A DNA stretch of 64,000 bases, taken from the NCBI GenBank assembly GCA_014529385.2, contig CM043950.1:75614435-75678434 (forward strand), in the 5' to 3' direction. A program made the position numbers and the translations under genes. The stretch comes from Adiantum capillus-veneris. Lineage: Eukaryota; Streptophyta; Polypodiopsida; Polypodiales; Pteridaceae. The notes under the pieces are model-generated. The model ran no database searches and had not been told where the DNA came from. It saw nothing but the letters and a program-made list of their open reading frames with translations. Each line of letters starts with the position of its first letter. The first letter of the stretch is position 1. Shown in pieces: positions 46,187 to 58,474 of the stretch.

Positions 46187-46300
46187 CACACACACACACA
46201 CACACACAATCATCATTTTTGAGCATATGATTTTGGAGGTGGTCATGTGCATATGTTCCAATATGAGAGGCCTTCCATTGCTTGCTCATACAAGTGCACG

Positions 46301-46331
<31 letters not shown>
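46187..46331. repeat. Two (CA)n runs
   Basis: CA repeats at about 46187-46208 and 46304-46331 lie in otherwise unremarkable sequence. Confidence 0.85.
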
Positions 46332-46334
<3 letters not shown>

Positions 46335-47126
46335 TTGATCAGCAAGATTCCCCTAAAACACATGTTGATGAGGGAGAGTATCTATCTCTCATATTTTGTG
46401 TGAAGCGAGTTGCCTACGTTCATGACCTTTCATCCTTACAATAGAAAGCTTGCTGAGTTAGCAGAGTAGAGGCATGCATGGTGTATGACATGAAATTAAA
46501 ATTTTCACTTCACCTTCTATGCCTTTTGATGTGTGGGACCAAATGCTACAATAAACATAATGTCATTTGTGTGAAAATGACCGTTGCATTTGTGGACATC
46601 CCCTAAAAGGGAGGCGAGGCCTTCGATGTGGCTTGTTGTGTGTTTTATCAAAACAAAACATGCTCATTTTGGTCTATAACTGTACATATGTCAATTTCAT
46701 CATGGTGGAACCTTCATTTCATCAAGATAGCTTGATGCGGATGAACAACATTCAGAAGTAGCAATTGGCATGTGTAGCCATCATTGATGTGACTAGAGGT
46801 CGTGTCAAGTTTTAAAAAGTGGCACAACATGAAAATAAAGCTCAAGGGATTTTTTCCACATTTTAAGGGATTTTTCCCAGGTCGTTTGGGATTTTTACAA
46901 TCAAAATGAGTCATTTTTGGGCTAAAAATGGTAAAAAAGGCCATAAAATGGTCAAAAATACCAATTTATGGTGAAATAAACCAAAACAATGCCACATATC
47001 TCATGGTTCCATGACTCTAATCAAGGGGGAGCTTGTTTGAAGAAGAACGTTAGCACTTTAAGACTATTTGGGATGGGATACACATGCTTCTTCTAGGATG
47101 TGCTAATATAGTCTCACATTGTTCTT

Positions 47127-50100
47127 TGTTGAACCAGAGAGAGACAGCGCATGTAGACGAGAGGAGAGAGAGAGAGACAACACCAGCATGTACATGTCTA
47201 CTGATCACATGAGATGTGTTTATATAGAGGGGACCAGGGTGCTATATATAGAGATACTATATATAGCTCAACACCCCTACTCAAATGAAGGTCCCTAACT
47301 CTGGATGAAAAAACCCTTAGGGGCTCAAGGGAAAAACCCACATCTCTATATATACCCACCGTTATATTAAATATTTTAAATATACATTTACAATGTTCAA
47401 AGGAGCTACATCACTCCTGTTTTACAATGTGCCCTTTCAAGGGTCTTTAACAACCCTATAGATAGAGTTGAATTCATGCAAATTCTTCAATATCTTTGAA
47501 AACCTTCAATTTCTGTGATCACCTTGAATATCTTTGAGCCTCTGTACATACTGCTTGATGTGACTTTCATCCTGTAAACAATATCAACTCAAGAAACATA
47601 TCGAGACGTGAAGGTTAGAAATAACCACATCACATTGTCCTTATAGAGACGGTTCGCGACGCCGTTCTAGAGACAACATAGAAACAAACGTAACGACGAT
47701 GCAATCACATATGCAGACAACATAGAAACAAACATAATATTGATCAATGTAATCACATGTGCATACATATATACTAAGCCGGCATATAAAACATGATGGG
47801 ACCCCTTAGATTATTTGTATGCTGACGAGAAGATAGAATTTCAGTAGCTAGGCAAGACGATAGATGTTCAGTTGTTGCCAAACAAAACAATAGATTTTCA
47901 GCTATGCCAATCCGTCAGCATCAATCTTTTACGAGATGAAAAGACTTCAATGTAGCCATAACAAAAGTCATTTCGCCATGTCGAAAGGCTTCATGTTAGC
48001 CATAACACACGGCTTTGACGAGACGAGAAGAAATCCTTTTAGCCATAAGAGAAGGCTTTGACGACATAATTTGAACGTGTTTCCATATTGTAACATGGCA
48101 TTGGACGTACTTATGCATATCATTAACAATGCATAGCCATGATCTTGAGACATATTTCATCTGCATCAAAGCCAAATAGACGAAACATCAGTGTCAAGAA
48201 CACTAGTTGTGACGATGCCAATGACGAGCACAACATATTCATATATATCTCATTTTGACCAAATCAGTAATGAACTCGCCAATGAAGTAAGATGCGGCTT
48301 TGTCTGCATGAAAATTAAATGAAATAAAATATTCATAGTATCTCATGATAGCAATCAAATTGCATAGTAGCACTGCTAGTGCTATGAATGGGAAAAAAAT
48401 TATTGGCATGATGAGACGGTGAAGAGCTATTGTTAAATATAAAAATAAAAGAACGATGTTAAAAGTTTGAAACTTGGAAGAAAATACGTTGCCACAAATA
48501 GATTGACATATGCAGCCCCACGAATGTTCAAGAGGGTAGCGTGGCCAAGAATAGAGAACCTCAAGCTTATTTTATCAATCACACTACAAACCAGTAATCG
48601 AACGGCCTGAGAAGAAATCATGGGTGCACAAGACCTATTCGCAACACACAACATGCTTCTCTTTCTCACGAGACTTCTTAGCTTGCGCAACACACAACCA
48701 TGCCCTCCCTTGCACACTATCTCGGTCTTGACTTGCCACGAACTCAATTCCTGTACACTAGGGCTGCAGACCCGAAACACAACCGTGCATGCACGACTAT
48801 GGCAGTGCAAAAAACAAACAGGCTAAGACAGCGCAAAGCTGGCAAATCCCAAGATGCTATAAATATGAATAGACTAGGTGCTAAATCGGGTTGCTTAAGG
48901 TCTGTGAGCTTGTTCACGAATCCATGGAAAATTTATGTACATCGCCTGCCAATTTTTGTGCATTTCCCTTAGTACTATATAGTGCTTTGCCTTTACGGTT
49001 TCAGAAGCATGCGCGAGTCTCTGAGTACAGCCTGCATGAGGAGGCGGCCGTGCACTGCTAGGGAGCTACAAAAGGGTATGCAGTAGGAGAACGACCACGA
49101 GAGGAAGGGGGGGGAGCAAGCTAATAATAGACTCGTCGCATGCTTTTGTACGCTAATCTTGGCTAATAATGATGAGTAGGCTAATAATAGGATCGTCGCA
49201 TGCTTTTGTACGCTAATCTTGGCTAATAATGACGAGCAGGCTAATAATAGGATCATCGCATGCGCTATGTACGCTTATGTTATTGGTGTGCATGGAGGTT
49301 GCAAGGGTAGGCAGTAGGAGAACGACCACGAGAGGAAGGGGGGGCGGTACTCATGTGGAGAAAGTCCCTGAGAGACAGGAAGGGCGCTATCGTCTCCCAA
49401 GTTGAAGCTGGAATCCACATCCTCAGTGGCAGATGCCGAGCAGAAAGCCCAGTTCGATATCTAATAATAGTCTGATTATGGTGCACGCTGCAGGCAAAAG
49501 CTGAGCGCCTCCCTATTGTAAGCAAAAAATTTTAAAGGCCGCAAAGATACTGCCGCTAAACTAAGCGCTTCGCTAATTATATCAGTAAGAGAAGATTCCT
49601 GCAAATGTACTGTCGTTGGACTCAGCGCTTTGCTAATTAAGAGATGGTTCTGATCTCTCTCGTGCTCCAGCTGGGGTGCTACTTATATCAGTAAGCAAAG
49701 CATGAGCAACTTCTCTCTTTCACGTGCACAGATCTTCTCTGCTCCAACTCTCCTTTAGTAGAACATGTTTATATGATAGCCATCACGAGACATCATATAA
49801 ACGCAGTGCGGCTGGCTTTTAGCAATTAGCAGTTCTCGACCGCAGCCAACGAGCAGCACAACATCTTTCACTTTTACTAATACAAACAAGAATCACACAA
49901 TTCAAACAGAATATTAAACAAAAATTTGAACAAGTATAGACTTATCTTCATGATTTCCTCTACAAGCAGCTCTGATACCATGTTGAACCGGAGAGAGACA
50001 GCGCATGTAGACGAGAGGAGAGAGAGAGAGACAACACCAACATGTACAAGCCCCAAAGTGTGTCTACTGATCACACGAGATGTGTTTATATAGAGGGGAC

Positions 50101-50139
50101 CAGGGTGCTATATATAGAGATACTATATATAGCTCAACA
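47127..50139 (-). mobile_element. Non-coding LTR element (TRIM/LARD-like), relative of the short-LTR copia
   Basis: The LTRs are 47127-47273 (147 bp) and 49981-50139 (159 bp), both starting TGTTGAACC and ending TAGCTCAACA. Target duplications are perfect TTCTT (47122-47126 and 50140-50144). A primer site (complement of GCTCTGATACCA, 49969-49980) abuts the right LTR, so it runs on the minus strand. The purine tract and next ~70 bases by the left LTR match those of the copia at 35174. The ~2.7 kb interior has no gag or pol. The right LTR has a 12-base insertion near 50047. Confidence 0.93.
49075..49345. repeat. Tandem and direct repeats inside the non-coding LTR element
   Basis: About 2.7 copies of a 60-base unit (CTAATAATAG, TCGCATGC, TTTGTACGCTAATCTTGG) lie at 49119-49275. 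They are bracketed by two ~40-base direct repeats containing CAGTAGGAGAACGACCACGA (near 49079 and 49311). Confidence 0.88.
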
Positions 50140-50470
50140 TTCTTGCCTTGTATTCAAGTCTGTGAGGATTCAAAAATTAGGGTTTTTCTTCCAAAAGGTG
50201 TGTGGTATTGTCTATGGAATTTCGTAAGCTTCATCAAATGGCCTTGATGAAAAATTGAGGTGGAAGATAGTGTTTACAAGAGGGAAAAGATGCACTATAT
50301 CTATGCAACTAGGAGCTAGGCTACACCAAATCATCCCACACATAAAAGTTTTGAGTTAATCTTCATTCTTTGTTGGATTGGAGATTTTATGTCTATAGTT
50401 TTTTTCCATTTTACTGTGTATTTTTCTTCAAAGGCTCCATGATTCACTTGATCTTGCAACAAACACTCCC

Positions 50471-53446
50471 AACCAGATGCTTGACGCTCTCCTAGCCGCA
50501 CTACATACTTCTTAACATAGTTTTTGGAGAACTGGATGCAAAATAGGCTAAGGTGAGGGTTTGAAAGCTTGATTGTAGGTCTCCACACATAGCCTGAGGG
50601 GATGTGGTTTTATCCGGCCACAATGGAAATTTTTCAAGCCTTTGTTTGTGTTTATGAAACTATAACATTCCGCAAAAGAAGAACGATTATAGGAGAAAAA
50701 GAAAATGTAATAAGGAATTGAAGTGGCATTAGATGAGGTATTAGACAAGTTGAACATGTATCAAGGCTAGGATACATCGAGTATTATGTCATAGAGATGA
50801 AGCTTCAAGGGGTACTAGAATATCAAATGATTGACGTGTTTGAACAAGTGGTGGCTCCAAATTTTATTGAATATGTGGTCTTGGAGATGGAATGGATTGC
50901 TTCCATGGAGAAAAAGGAAATGTTACATGTACCAAATGATCTGTGTGCTTCTAGACAAGTTTGAGCAAAGCTAGTAGCCATTATAGATGAGCGACTTCTA
51001 CAAGATGATAAACTATTATAGGAAAAATATGAGAACATAATCAAAGTTTTTCATGAGAAACTAGACATTCCACTATCCTCACATGAGGTTTTTTCTTTTG
51101 AGGGTAAAGATATGAACCTTCAAATCCAGCAATGAGAACAAAGAGAAGTTTCCATGGATGATATACATGTTTAAGTGAAATCAAAGAGTGAGATAGAAAG
51201 TGAGAAATTGATTTGAAGATGGTTTATGATATTAGTGCTATTTCCAATCCATGTGGAGAAGAAAATGAAGGTGCTTTCCACAAAGTGACTTTTTTACAAG
51301 ATAACATGAGTTTGTATTGTCCATGGGTACGCAAGAAACATCCTAGGCATCAAGAGAGTTGTCTATGAATATGAAAACTATATCGGAGGCATAAAGATGA
51401 TGAAAATAATCTATCGCAGGGTAATTGAAATCACATGCATGAACATTAATCTACCATAGAGTGGAAATGTGCATATATTGACAACTCAAAGCAAGATAAC
51501 AATGTTATGCGGATGCAGAATTTAGGCTTACATGATGCTTTTGTATATGGTTCATATATTTGGGATATGATAGATGAAGCTGCCTTCTCAAAGGAGGTGC
51601 ATGTTGATATGCAAGCTTGTTTTTCTAGAAACAAGTGGAAGGCTTATGATGATGATTTGGAAAGAGGATTGAATTCTATCTTTCCAAAACATACAAATTT
51701 GTATGAAGTAGAGGTGCATAGGTATTTGAAAGAAGGTGGGAGGGGTGAGAAAATATCTCACATATGGCCAGTATGCATGGCACATGTGATGAGTCTTTCT
51801 TGCAGTATGATATGGGTTCTCAAGAGGGTTTCTTTCATGAGAAGGAGGTCGTGAAAATGATATTTCTTTTGGATGAATCTTTGGAGGTGTTCCATGCTAC
51901 ACATGACAGGGATACTAAATAACGTACTTCGAGACAAAAACATGACGAGGATTCTTCCTGATGAATGTAAAATTTACATTACAGGACATGTCTTATGTAG
52001 AGGAGGACATTGAACTTATGGTTATTTTGGATGGTTCTTTAAAATATTTTCAATTTTTTTATGCCAGGGAAATCCAACAACGTTATGGGGTATTAAACAT
52101 AAAGCAAAACGGAGATGAAGATGATGAAGAGTTGATGAAACTTTTGGATGAGGTTCTATCAATTTTTATGCCTACTAGAGAAGTTATGTGTGCAAACTTT
52201 GAGGAACCAAGTGAGGTGATCGATGGTATGGAAACTCTTTATCTGCTTCTCATACTGAGAGTTTTGAAACTAGAGAGGGTACAATGATTTCATGAATGTT
52301 TTTAGCTATGATAGGGATTTGGGACTTCTTGCTATCATCCTTTGATCTGGCCAAGATATACAATGCACTTAAATAAATGGAGCTTTGTGTAAGGGTGATA
52401 TGTATGTCAATCAACTTTTGAGACCACATGATCCAGGTGGAATTGACACCCAAGGTATGTTTGAGATAGGTTCATCAAGGTGGTAGACAACTATTTTGGT
52501 TTCATAGATGTTGGATGATGCTAGGGTTTTCTATTACAAATGTGCTAGGTATTTTGGAATTTTAAGTGTATCCTTATGATCTAGGTTCCATAATGGAAAT
52601 GACTTTCATGCTGGCTTTGCCAAGAGTTTCAAAGTTTTAGTGCTCTAGAGATAGAGGAGGTGAAGTTACTTCACAAATGTTCCCATCAATTTTGGAGTGT
52701 AAGTAGATTTATGGGTATCTATGCACTAAGATTTGGGATATTTTCAAGCTCAGTAATGAAAAAATATGCAAAATATGGGATATATTCAAGCTCATGCTAG
52801 AGTTATGAAAAAATATGCAAAATATGGGTGGGTTCCATAATTTTCTACATTACATGCCATTTCTAGGAGATTTTGAAGGCTAGCCATAGGGAATGCATGT
52901 ATTGATGTCTACATTGATTGGATGACGATGACTATGATTCATGGGTCAAATTACTTAAAGAGATTGTTCAAGGATTGTTGAAATACTTGATGCTACCTTG
53001 TGATCTAGGTGGGGTTGAGGGCCCTAGCATGCTCCAAAGATGTTATAAAGGGTTACCCCACCATGTAGGAGATTCTATGTTGGCAAGATTTTTTATGCAA
53101 GCTAGAAACAAGCATAGTGTAGTAAATTTACAAAGAGATGGTTTGGGCTATATGTTGTTAAACATGCACATGGAAATATTGCATATGCCTTGTGTGAGTG
53201 ACATGTGACATAAAAGAAATGAAAAGAAACAGGAATAAATTGTTCAAAACAAGAGGGGATACTGATCCATTTGATGTACAAGCAAGTCATGAAGATGATA
53301 GGTCTCACTGTGTGTAAGGTGAGGGGATGAAAGTAAAGATATGCTATATAAAAATGAGGTTTGATACTTAACAATGACTATTGTGACACATGTTGGAGGA
53401 TGTGCAAGTTTAGAGGGGATGGATTTCATTCAATGGCACATTTACA
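50471..53446. other. No recognisable gene between the two copies of the diverged repeat
   Basis: The longest plus-strand frames (51507-51854, 51961-52287, 52918-53208) are 95-115 codons, separated by many stops, and match no family I know. If the flanking repeats are LTRs, this would be the interior of a non-coding or fully decayed retroelement. Confidence 0.45.
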
Positions 53447-54430
53447 ATGTGAAAGTAAATTTTTCACCTCAATTTTTATGCCTTTATATATGTGGGACCA
53501 AATGCTACAATGTACGTCATGCCATGTGTGTGAAAAATGCTTGGTATATTTGCATTTGTGTACATACCCTATCCGACAAGCAAGGTCCTAGAGATGAATT
53601 TTTGTGTGCCTTTTCACAATAAAACATGCTTGGTTTGGTTATAAATATACATACATCAAGTGCATCATGGTGGAACTTTCGTTTCGTTGAGAAAATTCCA
53701 TGTGGGCAAGCAATGTCCGAAAATAGTATTTGGCATGCTTAACTATCAATGATATGATTAGAGGTTAGCTCAAGTTTGTAAATGAGGTGCAACATCAAAA
53801 CAATGTGAAGCAATTTTTTCATTTGTTAGGGATTTTTCCCAAGTTGTTTGGGTTCTTTATGGCCAAAATGGGTCATGTTGGGGCTAAAAATGACCAAAAA
53901 GGCCATAAAATGGACAAAAACTATCCATTTCTAGCAAAATATGGCTCAAAATACCACATCATAACATGACTCTAAGCAAGGGGATATCTTGTTTGAAGAA
54001 AATTGTCAACACTTTAAACATTGTTTAGAGGGGATACACTGGCTTCTTCCATGGTATGGTAGGGAAATCCTATGTTGTTCCTGCCTCGTATTTGAGTGTG
54101 TAAGGGCTTTAGTTAGGGTTTTTTCTCTTTAAAAAGGTACAAGGGATTTCTTATGGATATGATTCAGCTTGTGTGAAATGGACTCGAACGACAAATTGAA
54201 AGTGGAAGAAAGTGTCTACAATAGGGTAAACATGCACTATATTTGTTCAATTGGGAGTGAGGCTACAACAAACCATCATGCACACAAGAGTTTTGAGTTG
54301 AGCTTGCTTCTTTCTTAGATTGAAGCCTTCATTGATGGGTTTTTTGTCTTTTTTAGTGTGTCTTTGTTTCAAAGGTTCTAGAAATTGCTTGAGTTTGGCC
54401 CCATCATCAATGTATACATATACCTGCATC
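53447..54430. repeat. Diverged ~1 kb direct repeat, copy 2
   Basis: The uninterrupted copy. It reads through the position (TTCCTGCC near 54075) where copy 1 carries the 3 kb LTR element. Its right end overlaps the minus-strand gag/protease relic at 54247. Confidence 0.75.
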
Positions 54431-55128
54431 TTCTTCTCAATTAAGACATCAATAATAGGAAGTACATCCACTATATTTCCTACCCTTAGAGCCAAATTTT
54501 GTACAGCATGCACATCACCTCAGACCCATAGGAGCCTTGTATTGATATCGATACACTATTGCTTCCTCAACTTTGTATTTAATGCTAACAACTACCTAGA
54601 TGTAATGTTAGCCTTTTGAATTTTAAGATCACTCACCACATCATACTCCGGATGGCCTCCCCCAAGCTGTAAATATGATTGCTTGATCTTGTGATGACAA
54701 CTTCTTCTCTTGTCAGTCTCTAGCTACTCTCTGTCTTCAAAGACCTTGTCCTTGTTTTTAAGAGCTCTCATCTTCCATTTTGTCTCTATATCTATTGCTA
54801 CTTGTGCTCTTTTGTTAGCCATAACATCCACATCTTGATTATCCACACCGATAATATAAACCCTATGGACTTCATCATTACTTAATGGAGTTGGTGGTGT
54901 AGGATTCTTATCTACAGGTTTCTTCCTTTGACCATTGAGTGGCCCTTTCCCTCTACCTCTGCCAGATAGTGGGTACATACCTCCTCTTTCCTTGGGTCGA
55001 TGTGAACAATCTGGAGCATAATCGCCTTCTTCCTTGAAATTGTAACATCGGCCAGAAAATAGCCTATTTCTACCTCTACCTACCCTTGATTGTTGTCCCT
55101 CCATCACACTTAAATGAAGCTCTTGCAT
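54247..55128 (-). pseudogene. Gypsy gag/protease relic, same family as 43658-44217
   Basis: Frame 55128-54724 has a basic stretch (GRGRNRLF) and a zinc knuckle with two ligands lost (CYNFKEEGDYAPDC: cysteine to phenylalanine, histidine to aspartate), then a glycine/arginine-rich tail. Frame 54513-54247 reads VQNLALRVGNIVDVLPIID and VYVYIDDGAKLK, the position of a gypsy protease (IDDGA for the usual D-x-GA). Between them, in broken frames, is YDVVSDLKIQKANIT, matching the Tat-like copy. There is no RT or integrase. I infer a 5' fragment of the same or a related family. Confidence 0.7.
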
Positions 55129-55706
55129 TTACTCATACAAATCCTGAATAGTATATACCCAATGTTTAGGAATGGTTTCCATGCCATGATTTGCTTGATT
55201 CTCCACTTGGACTTTATCTCTTGGAGTCTACAGTGGGCTACGAGACATCACTGCAAACCCCAATGTACCTTGCTCATTTTTCATCTTGATTTTCCTTCTC
55301 TTTGCTCATACAATTGCCACTACACCATTATAGTTTTTAGGACTCTTGAACTAGTGGGCCAAATTTCCTCATTCAAGCAAAGACCGGAAGAACTAAAGGA
55401 AATCTGCAAATTTGCAAGATTTTTGGGTTGTTGCCTTGGATTTTTACATTTTTTTTTCTTTGACTAACGCTAATCTGAAATCAGCAAATCTAAATTTAGA
55501 CCCAGCTCTTCACTATGGAGAGGCAAACTTTTCTTGCACATTGTGCCACAACACCGGAGAGAGAAATAGAATGATGAATAAGAACATACAAAGTACACAG
55601 AGTAGAAAATGAAATAGGAGATTTGTGTTGTTGTAAGATAATGAGTACACAAAAAGAGCGTTACACGTAGCTCGGGTCAAACCTCTCGACCACCCCGGAG
55701 CTATCT

Positions 55707-55840
55707 CACTCTCAATCTCAACTTGAATCCTATGCACAATCACACTCGCAATCACAACCACAATCTCAATTTAAATCAGAATCACAATCATAATCACAAT
55801 CACAATCTCAATCACAGTCACATTCCCAATCTCATTCCCC
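55707..55840. repeat. Hexanucleotide repeat (AATCAC/AATCTC)n
   Basis: About 22 imperfect 6-base units. On the plus strand one frame reads mostly alternating serine and glutamine. No larger gene can be tied to it. Confidence 0.85.
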
Positions 55841-55882
55841 ATGAGTAGTGTGACTACTTCCAACAAAAGAGTTAAAATAGAT

Positions 55883-56735
55883 TCATCTTTCTTCACAATC
55901 AATCAAGAAGTGATTCGCAGTTATCCAATTCATGCCAATAATTACATCATGAACACCCATGTTTATGACATAGAAACTGCCTTTATGATTTTGACCAATT
56001 AAAGACAAGGAAGAAATTTCAGTTAGCCCTTTTGTCAAACTTCTATTGCCATTATCTAATCCACATGTCATTTAATGTCTTGTGTTAATTTTAGGTTTAG
56101 TCTCTCTACCCATTTAGAGGACAAGAAGCAATGTGTACTACTCAAATCAATTAAGAAATTTAATTACAAATTTTAGATTTAATTCAATCTTAGATTTTGA
56201 ATTTTATCAACGAATCTGATCACAAAATCTTTCAAATGTCACACCAAAGACATAAAGCACCACAAAGGAGGTCAAACAACTTACCTTTATCTACATTGCC
56301 AATATTCTCACCTTCAACCATCTTGGCCCGTACTACCTTATTGATTGCTTTGTTTGGACATTCGAATATATGGTGTCCTTGCTCTCCACATCGGAAGCAT
56401 AATCCAAGTCTTCAAGCTCCTTTGAGAAACTCTCGTCTTGCTGCCAAAGCACTAGTGTTTTCCTCTTTTGGTTTTTGTTTCCATTCCCATTTCCTCGTTA
56501 TGGAAAGGTTCTCATTGTCTATTGTTGCCTTGCTAATTAGGGAAATATTGATTTGATGGATTTTGAGCCGGGTGTTATTTGGATGATGGCCCATTGAAAT
56601 CATCCTCCTAGTTTGGTTGAATTTGTTCTGTTTCTCATAATTTGCTACATTTGGCACCAAATCTAAGAAATCAACACAACCTATACCCTTCACTTGAAGC
56701 TTGAGAGCATCCCGCAAGCACTCAATAAACTTCAT
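55883..56735 (-). pseudogene. Second gypsy gag/protease relic (different family)
   Basis: Frame 56735-56412 reads a gag C-terminal region (FIECLRDALKLQVKGIG, then basic RKWEWKQKPKEEN). A zinc knuckle CFRCGEQGHHIFEC follows near 56375 in another frame. At 56071-55883 lies a protease end (FYVINMGVHDVIIGMNW, HFLIDCEER) of the kind seen in chromoviruses and Athila elements. The order and strand fit one gag-protease fragment. Between the pieces the frame is lost, and no polymerase is present. Confidence 0.75.
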
Positions 56736-58474
56736 ATTTATGCGTAGCCATCACATTGTGTATGAGTGCTTCTTATTTCAAAAATCTATTGCTCATTTAT
56801 CACAGCTACTTGTTTCTATGTATTTCACTGCTCCATCAAAATTCCCTCTACAACTATTGTACTCTACCTCTGTAGTTTCCATTGCCTATATGTGATTGAG
56901 CCCATTTCTAGCCCAAGGGATGTTTCAGACACTTATTTGCCACCCCAGGGGATTCAGTATTAGTAATGGGGGGATGTCACCTGCGTGCATCAAAATTAGA
57001 GAAACCCCCCTATGTACGGTATCTTACTTGCTAACCTACCCCCTACATACGAACAAGATACAAATGTTCTTGCATTCTTGCAATGAGCCATCCCCCCTCA
57101 TACGGATTTTGTACGGATTGTAATGACCCACTATTTTATGTATACTAGTAACATAACAATTATAGAAGCACGTGCTTTTACAAAAATACATGTTGAACTG
57201 CAAATGAATAGAAGGGTACGTTGTAGTGTGTTTACATTTGCAATAGATGTTAACTAAACAAACATGAAAAGCAATAAATATAATGAATACTAAATTAAGA
57301 TACACCAATCGTTTCAATGTAATTTGTCAAAAAACAAATAGCATTTTCCTTGTAAACTGATACAAATCTCAATCTCAAAACATATGATACTAGCCACCTA
57401 CTTAGTAGGCTTCGCAGATGGGGTTTAAGGTACACATGTATATGAAATAACTTGTTCTCTAAATAATAAATAATGCATACTCTTAAACAACCATGAAACA
57501 CTTCACTCATCAAATACAAACACATTACAAAACAACCTATTAAAAGATTAATCTTTTTTAACAAAACATAATTATATGTGATATGAATGCACGTCTATGC
57601 TTAAGCAAAATGCAACTTTAAAAAGAAACCCTATTTATTTAATTTTGAGTGTGTAAATAGAATATAAATCTTAAAAATTTCACCAGAGTCTCCTTTGTAC
57701 GGAGACCTCTTTCTCAAAAAAATCAGTATACCCTTGTCTTGGGCTCCCACATGGGATTTTCATCACATAATTTCGTTCTCCAAAAAGACTATCCACCTCA
57801 TCTTGGGCTCCCACGTGGGATTTAAGGATTATCTTACAAAATATTTTCAATGGATTCAAAGTAATCTAACTTCAAAGTGGTGGTATGACCTGCATATCAT
57901 AGTACATAGGAAACCTACAATCACATAGTCTAATCACACAATTACCAAAAGGCCATGTCCATATTCGATAGGCGCTCATGTACAAAACAACACAAAATGA
58001 AAAAATAAAAGTAGCCTACCAAATCAACTTAAGAACCCTGAAAACCAAACTACATTCCAAGTGCTAGTATGTCATGCTTCTCATACTACACAATCAACAA
58101 ACTGTCATGTCCATGTCATATGGTTGCCGTGTACATAAAATACATAAACCAAAACATCAAAATAAATTTTTTGAAGAGAGTTTCCTAAACCAAATGCACA
58201 CCCCTTAATCAACATTTTACTGATCCACATGCCATTTTGGACAAACATCTTTCATAGAGCACATCATCTTTTTATGCAAGTACTCCTATCTAGGTACTGA
58301 GCACAATTCTAAGTCAATATTTTCAAAACGTAGTCATCCCTCATCTTTGCCACTTGCATCCAGCATAAGTATCAGCCTGTAAATTCAAAATTTTTACACT
58401 TAGATTAGAAAATAAATATAGCTCTTTATTGTACCAACCAATCCCATGAACTTTTCTCTTGCACATGCTTGAAC
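56736..58474. other. No gene recognised
   Basis: AT-rich. A weak ~70-base direct repeat sits at 57700-57830 (TTGGGCTCCCACATGGGATT and a near copy). No coding signal. Confidence 0.45.

Larger units (their letters stand above)
46488..50470. repeat. Diverged ~1 kb direct repeat, copy 1 (split by an LTR element)
   Basis: The two parts 46488-47126 and 50145-50470 align in order with 53447-54430. Shared landmarks are GTGGGACCAAATGCTACAAT, ATCATGGTGGAAC, GGGATTTTTCCCA, TGCACTATAT and AGTTTTGAGTT. Similarity is around 70% by eye. The LTR element at 47127-50139 sits at TTCTT in this copy, where copy 2 has TTCCT uninterrupted. The pair may be old LTRs or an old segmental duplication. Confidence 0.75.

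Noticed and set aside
51507-53208. Three 95-115 codon frames as host genes
   Set aside because: They are separated by many stops in AT-rich DNA, with no domain, and lie between the two copies of a repeat.
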